A DNA stretch of 64,000 nucleotides, taken from the NCBI GenBank assembly GCA_030015575.1, contig JASDDO010000026.1, positions 68,473,433 to 68,537,432 on the forward strand. The letters are read 5' to 3'. This document shows positions 60,342-64,000 of the stretch, one piece after another. Both the position numbers and the translations under genes were made by a program. How positions within the stretch are numbered: position 1 is the stretch's first letter; each line of letters opens with the position of its first letter. The notes beneath the pieces were generated by a model. It did no database searches. It saw only the letters and a program-made list of their open reading frames with translations, and was not told the DNA's origin. The stretch is from Agapanthus africanus. Taxonomy: Eukaryota; Streptophyta; Magnoliopsida; Asparagales; Amaryllidaceae.

Positions 60342-60662
60342 ACCCCCAGCCCGCTATCCGGGTAACGGGACCCCCGTAAAAACTCTGCGTGGCTCCCGAT
60401 ATATCCAAACCCCCTTTCAAAACACAACACACGTACACTGCACATTGAGTTCGCATGACCAGTTTAACCCGTTAATCGGAGGTTCCCCCGTCCCAAAGGC
60501 GAGGGGTAATTAACGGCAGCTTAGTCCGCGGCTGCCGGAGATTCGGATCCTCACAATCAATAAACCCCGGTCTACCCTAGGCAGGAGGAATCTGTAGTAC
60601 GCCTGACAAGCGCGCGCGTATTCCCATCTCAATGGGGTGACGAAAAACACCCTACAGATTCT

Positions 60663-60680
60663 GGCACGCCCGGTGGGACA
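60663..60680 (+). other. Primer binding site of the gag-only Tat element
   Basis: TGGCACGCCCGGTGGGAC, identical to the first Tat element's site and at the same distance from the LTR end. Confidence 0.75.
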
Positions 60681-60798
60681 AATCTCTCCTCCCATATTTC
60701 GGGTTAAGCATTCATGCGAGCTCAATCAGTGTACATATTTGTACTTATACTAAAATAATGCTTTTTCATGCAGGTTTTCAAGCAATCACTTTCCAACA

Positions 60799-62583
60799 AT
60801 GTCTCCGATGATGAACTCAGCTCTCAGCACGGCTCCCGTCTCCTACACGATGAGGATAGACTCTAGGACGGTCCTCCCGGCCAGTCTCGGACAACAATGG
60901 GAGGAGCCGCTGCTACCATTCGGCTCTATTATGTCCATACCAATTGGCGCCATCCCAGCTCCTCAAGCTCCAGCAACAGACAAACCGGTCTCGAAAGGCA
61001 GGAGACCAAATGTGGTGATCTCGAGGGCGCCCCAACCCAAACGCAAGTCGGTATCTGAACGACTTTCCTTGGCCCCAACTAGGGGCAAGGCCATCAACAC
61101 CGACAAAGCAACAAGGCCTCTTGAGCAAGCTCCGACGGTGCCCTTGACAACTGCTCGATCGGGTATCTTCTCTAAGCTCCCCATCACTCAGCCTATGGCG
61201 GCTTCCCGGAGAGCAGAAGCCTGCCAAGCGCTCAAGGCAGAGAAACTGTGGAAGAAGCGGCTCGGACACAGAGCTAACAAAAGGGCCATGGCTCCGGCCA
61301 TGTTAGAATTTATGAATTTCCAAAGCCCGGACCGCTCCGCGAAATCAGCCGCCAAAGATAAAGAGATGGCTGGGTACGTGGTCCACACTGTCTACATGGC
61401 CGGACAAGAAGAAACGAACCCTCCTCTTCTTCACAGCCATGGTGATGATATGGTTGACGCTACCCAGCATCGACTCGATCTAAATGATGAAGAGCCCGCT
61501 CACGCCGATAAGCCAGAGGAGCCCGTGGTTCCTACGGAATTGAGCTCAGGCAATAAAGATTACCCGGTTGTCATAGCCGGAACTACAGAACAAGCATTAT
61601 TCCAATGGCTTCAAAGGCAATTTCAGGACAGGGATGAGAAGATGGCCGAGGTCTATTCCAAATTCGACGAGCTGGCAAACGTCGTGGCAGATCTCGCGAC
61701 CCAAGTCGCCCGGTTGCAATTACAGCAGAATCAAGTTTTGGTTCATGAGCCAGGGATTGATACCCGGGGGCAGCCAACTGATATCCCTTTCAACTTAAAA
61801 GCGGTGCGCCTTCGTGAAAAACGGCCGCAATCAGCCTCCAGTCCCTCCGATACATACGTCGGTGGGGAGTCGCCTCTGAAAGAGAAACTGGAAAAGGTCT
61901 ATTCCTTCAAGAGGGAAAAGGTCCACAAGATATTCAGGGACGCCCTAAGAAACGGTCTACAATTGCCAGAATCAAAGAGACCGCAAGAAGAGAATATGAC
62001 CGACGACCCAAAATATTGCCCCTATCATAGGGTGATAGGTCATGCCATTGAGGACTGCTTTGTCTTCAAAGATTGGGTCGAAAGGCAATACAAGATGGGA
62101 GAGATAGAACTGTCTAAAGGCGTGTTAGCGAACAGTCAAGCTACGATCGCCGATTTCATGCAAATGGAGACCGAAGCCTTTCGGGAACCTAATCCTCCCA
62201 GACATGTGCCTCGAGGACCAGCATCAGGAAAGGCACCTACTCCAACGGAGGGAAAGAAGAAGGTATACTCCTTCAGGAGGGATGAAGTCCGCAAAATATT
62301 CATGGACGCCCTGAACAGCGGTCTGCAACTGCCTGTTCCAAAGAGGCCACAGGAAATGAACATGACCGGCAATCCCATATACTGCCCATATCATAGAGTG
62401 GTGGGACATACCATCGAAGACTGCTATATTTCCAAAGATTGGGCAGAGGACCAATATAAGCTTGGAAAAACCTCACAATCCTCGGATGTATCGGCAAGCC
62501 ACAGAGCTAGGTCATCAACACAGCTCCGCCAAGATCAAAGTTCAAGGAGCTGGGATAAGCAAAAAAGACCACCACGTCATTAA
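60799..62583 (+). CDS. Gag-like protein of a non-autonomous Tat element, 594 aa
   Basis: Intact ORF starting MSPMMNSALSTAPVSYTMR, 119 nt after the primer site. N-terminal part: Pro-rich, with SVSERLSLAPT and GIFSKLPITQP resembling the S-(V/I)-F-x-R-L repeats of the other Tat gag, and the shared VVHTVYMA motif. Residues about 263-312 look like a coiled coil. Two tandem modules follow, at about 365-435 and 488-560: each has KVYSF(K/R)R, a helix KIF-DAL, LP--KRPQE and YCPYHRV-GH-IEDC, a C-x2-H-x4-H-x4-C knuckle (C407, H410, H415, C420; C529, H532, H537, C542). The capsid domain of the other Tat gag is absent. The stop codon falls within the first minisatellite unit. Confidence 0.85.
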   Translation: MSPMMNSALSTAPVSYTMRIDSRTVLPASLGQQWEEPLLPFGSIMSIPIGAIPAPQAPATDKPVSKGRRPNVVISRAPQPKRKSVSERLSLAPTRGKAINTDKATRPLEQAPTVPLTTARSGIFSKLPITQPMAASRRAEACQALKAEKLWKKRLGHRANKRAMAPAMLEFMNFQSPDRSAKSAAKDKEMAGYVVHTVYMAGQEETNPPLLHSHGDDMVDATQHRLDLNDEEPAHADKPEEPVVPTELSSGNKDYPVVIAGTTEQALFQWLQRQFQDRDEKMAEVYSKFDELANVVADLATQVARLQLQQNQVLVHEPGIDTRGQPTDIPFNLKAVRLREKRPQSASSPSDTYVGGESPLKEKLEKVYSFKREKVHKIFRDALRNGLQLPESKRPQEENMTDDPKYCPYHRVIGHAIEDCFVFKDWVERQYKMGEIELSKGVLANSQATIADFMQMETEAFREPNPPRHVPRGPASGKAPTPTEGKKKVYSFRRDEVRKIFMDALNSGLQLPVPKRPQEMNMTGNPIYCPYHRVVGHTIEDCYISKDWAEDQYKLGKTSQSSDVSASHRARSSTQLRQDQSSRSWDKQKRPPRH

Positions 62584-63182
62584 ACTGGGAACAATCGACC
62601 TCTAAGTCGTTAAACTGGGAATGTATAAAATATATATATGTGTAAATAAACAAAAAAAAACGTGTAAATAAAAGAAAAATAAAGAAAAGCCAAAATGATA
62701 GGGCAACTCGCAATAAAAATCAGCGAGTAAAAATAAAAATGAAAATAAAGCCGAAATGATGGGGCAACCGCGAATAAATAGCCGAAATGATAGGGCAATC
62801 GCGACCTTCGCGATAAGAAAAGCTGAAATGAAAGAGCAATCACGGTAAAATAAAAACAAAAAAAAAAAACAAAACGGCGAATGATGAGTCGCTCCTGGTA
62901 CTATATTCCAGTGCAGCGATGCAGACGCCGACCAAAATCCAATTTCTCGAAATTCTTCCGGCCCTACGGTTAGTCCCCAACTTAACTACCGTATACAATC
63001 CACGGGCTCAAATAATTCTTATCATACCCATATCCCACTGCAATCACCAGTCCAACGGTTGGTCTCCGCCCTCGGAATTATGCTCCATTGGGAAGACCCA
63101 CTTATGTGTCCTGGCACATGTGCTTCAGTGTTAGCAACGCTGATGCCGGCCCCTACCCCAAAATTCCAAGCTCGCCATCAAT
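62584..63182 (+). other. 3' non-coding region of the gag-only element, part 1
   Basis: Two minisatellite units (62581-62622), AT-rich sequence, then about five blocks with GAAATGATAGGGCAA (62690-62850), a CGCTCCTGGTACTATATTCC segment (62890) and GTATACAATCCACGGGC (62990). The same blocks occur, reversed on the plus strand, in 3830-4560 of the window. Confidence 0.7.
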
Positions 63183-63748
63183 AGACCTCTAAGTCTCTAA
63201 ACTGGAAGCAGATGACCACCAAGTCATTAAACTGGAAACAGACGACCTCTAAGTCTTTAAACTGGAAACATAGACCCCTAAGTCTTTAAACTGGAAACAG
63301 ATGACCTCCAAGTCGTTAAACTGGAAACAATAGACCCCCAAGTCGTTAAACTGGAAACAGATAACCTCCAAGTCGTTAAACTGGAAACAGATGACCACCA
63401 AGTCGTTAAACTGGAAACAGATGACCTCTAAGTCGTTAAACTGGAAACATTAGACCTCTACGTCTTTAAACTGGAAACAGATGACCTCTACGTCGTTAAA
63501 CTGGAGACAGATGACCTCTACGTCTTTAAACTGGAAACAGATGACCTCTAAGTCGTTAAACTGGAAACAGCAGACCTCTAAGTCGTTAAACTGGAAACAG
63601 ATGACCTCTACGTCGTTAAACTGGAAACGGATGACCTCTACGTCTTTAAACTGGAAACGGATGACCTCTACGTCTTTAAACTGGAAACGGATGACCTCTA
63701 AGTCGTTAAACTGGAAACAGTCGACCTCTAAGTCATTAAACTGGGAAC
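63183..63748 (+). repeat. 30-bp minisatellite, about 19 units
   Basis: Unit GACCTCTAAGTCGTTAAACTGG followed by AAACAGAT, with changes mostly at AAGTC/ACGTC and GTTAAA/TTTAAA. Because 30 is a multiple of 3, it gives long artificial ORFs (MTSTSLNWKQ repeats). Confidence 0.95.
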
Positions 63749-64000
63749 GAGGGAAATTCACCCATGTGTCCTCACGATACATGAGGAGAACAAACCTTTG
63801 TAGGATCCTTACGACTCACAAAGGAAAAGCACACTTAGGAGTCCTCACGACTCCTAAGGAGAACATACACCTGCAGGATCTTTACGACTCGCAGGGAGAA
63901 AATACCTTTATGGGACCCTCACGGCCCATAAAATTGAAAAACCTTAAGCGATAGGGATCTAAACCTGTCTCCTAAGCCATCGCTCCCCAATCCCCAAGTG
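63749..64000 (+). other. 3' non-coding region of the gag-only element, part 2
   Basis: Repeated blocks of the form GGATCCTTACGACTC-CA-AGGA and GAGTCCTCACGACTCCTAAGG. They match, in element orientation, the 4290-4800 part of the first Tat element. The region continues past the window edge. Confidence 0.75.

Larger units (their letters stand above)
59033..60657 (+). repeat. 5' LTR of the gag-only Tat element (1625 bp)
   Basis: Starts TGTTGGGGTAAAAATTTACA and ends ACACCCTACA before the GATTC spacer and primer site. The gag host sequence stops exactly at its start. It contains a TATA box, a G-box/GCGC array and three tight hairpins. The limit at the left is supported by the host gag frame; the partner LTR is outside. 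Confidence 0.8.
59033..64000 (+). mobile_element. Tat-type gypsy element, gag-only, runs off the window
   Basis: 5' LTR 59033-60657, primer site 60663-60680 (same motif and GATTC spacer as the other Tat element), one intact 594-codon ORF (60799-62583), then repeat-filled non-coding sequence to the edge. That sequence shares blocks with the 3' region of the first Tat element (CCGAAATGATAGGGCA, GTATACAATCCACGGGC, CTTACGACTC) but in another order. As no protease, RT or integrase lies between gag and this 3'-type region, the element looks non-autonomous. The 3' LTR is not in view. Confidence 0.8.

Noticed and set aside
63183..63748. CRISPR-like array of regular 30-bp repeats
   Set aside because: Units follow each other without spacers and vary internally. 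The setting is a plant retrotransposon.
63481..63954. ORF with a 10-residue peptide repeat (MTSTSLNWKQ-like)
   Set aside because: It is the translation of a 30-bp minisatellite; both strands are open for the same reason, and there is no start context or family match.

Overview
This is nuclear DNA of a flowering plant, most likely a eudicot. It holds intron-containing genes with GT-AG introns, nested Ty1/copia and Ty3/gypsy LTR retrotransposons with plant-type primer binding sites, MITEs, and three plant gene families (an AGD12-like ArfGAP/C2 protein, a FAX1-like plastid fatty acid exporter and a STAR/KH RNA-binding protein). The species cannot be named from the window.

Left part (1-27.5 kb): a four-layer nest of elements. 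(1) A decayed LINE-type RNase H region on the minus strand (about 26.83-27.53 kb). (2) Next to it lies a gypsy element whose 3' LTR is at about 26143-26808; an antisense extra ORF of the 'putative gypsy type transposon' family occupies 25256-25645 and continues at 1-252. (3) That ORF is split by a 25-kb copia element on the minus strand (253-25255; LTRs 253-2496 and 23026-25255). (4) The copia RNase H is in turn split by a 14.5-kb Tat-lineage gypsy element (2730-17217, minus strand) flanked by a perfect 5-bp duplication GCCAC. The Tat element keeps recognisable gag, protease, RT, two RNase H domains and integrase, broken by four stop codons and two frameshifts. Its two ends do not look like copies of one LTR. 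The copia element has protease-integrase-RT-RNase H but no gag that I can see. Instead it has a 2.7-kb non-coding leader rich in stem-loops, including three that share a 20-nt loop but have different, pairing-compatible stems.

Middle part (28.4-52 kb): the gene island. An AGD12-like ArfGAP gene runs on the minus strand (28460 to about 37 kb), with a MULE-like foldback element and a Tourist-like MITE in its introns. A FAX1-like gene (40118-44398, plus, six exons, 238 aa) is followed by a single-exon gene for a small membrane protein (45854-46540, plus). A STAR/quaking-type KH gene (47605-51919, minus) is missing its first exon in this window and has another foldback element in its last intron.

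Right part (52-64 kb): repeat-rich DNA with microsatellites and a duplicated block of about 0.5 kb. A broken gypsy gag (58190-59032) has been entered by a second Tat-type element (59033 to beyond the window, plus). That element has a 1.6-kb LTR carrying a G-box/GCGC hairpin array and three adjacent perfect hairpins. Its 594-aa gag-like ORF is intact but lacks the capsid domain and carries two copies of a CHHC zinc-knuckle module. No pol follows; the sequence goes straight into a long 30-bp minisatellite, so the element looks non-autonomous.

All exon limits, domains and repeats were read by eye. No alignments or database searches were run.
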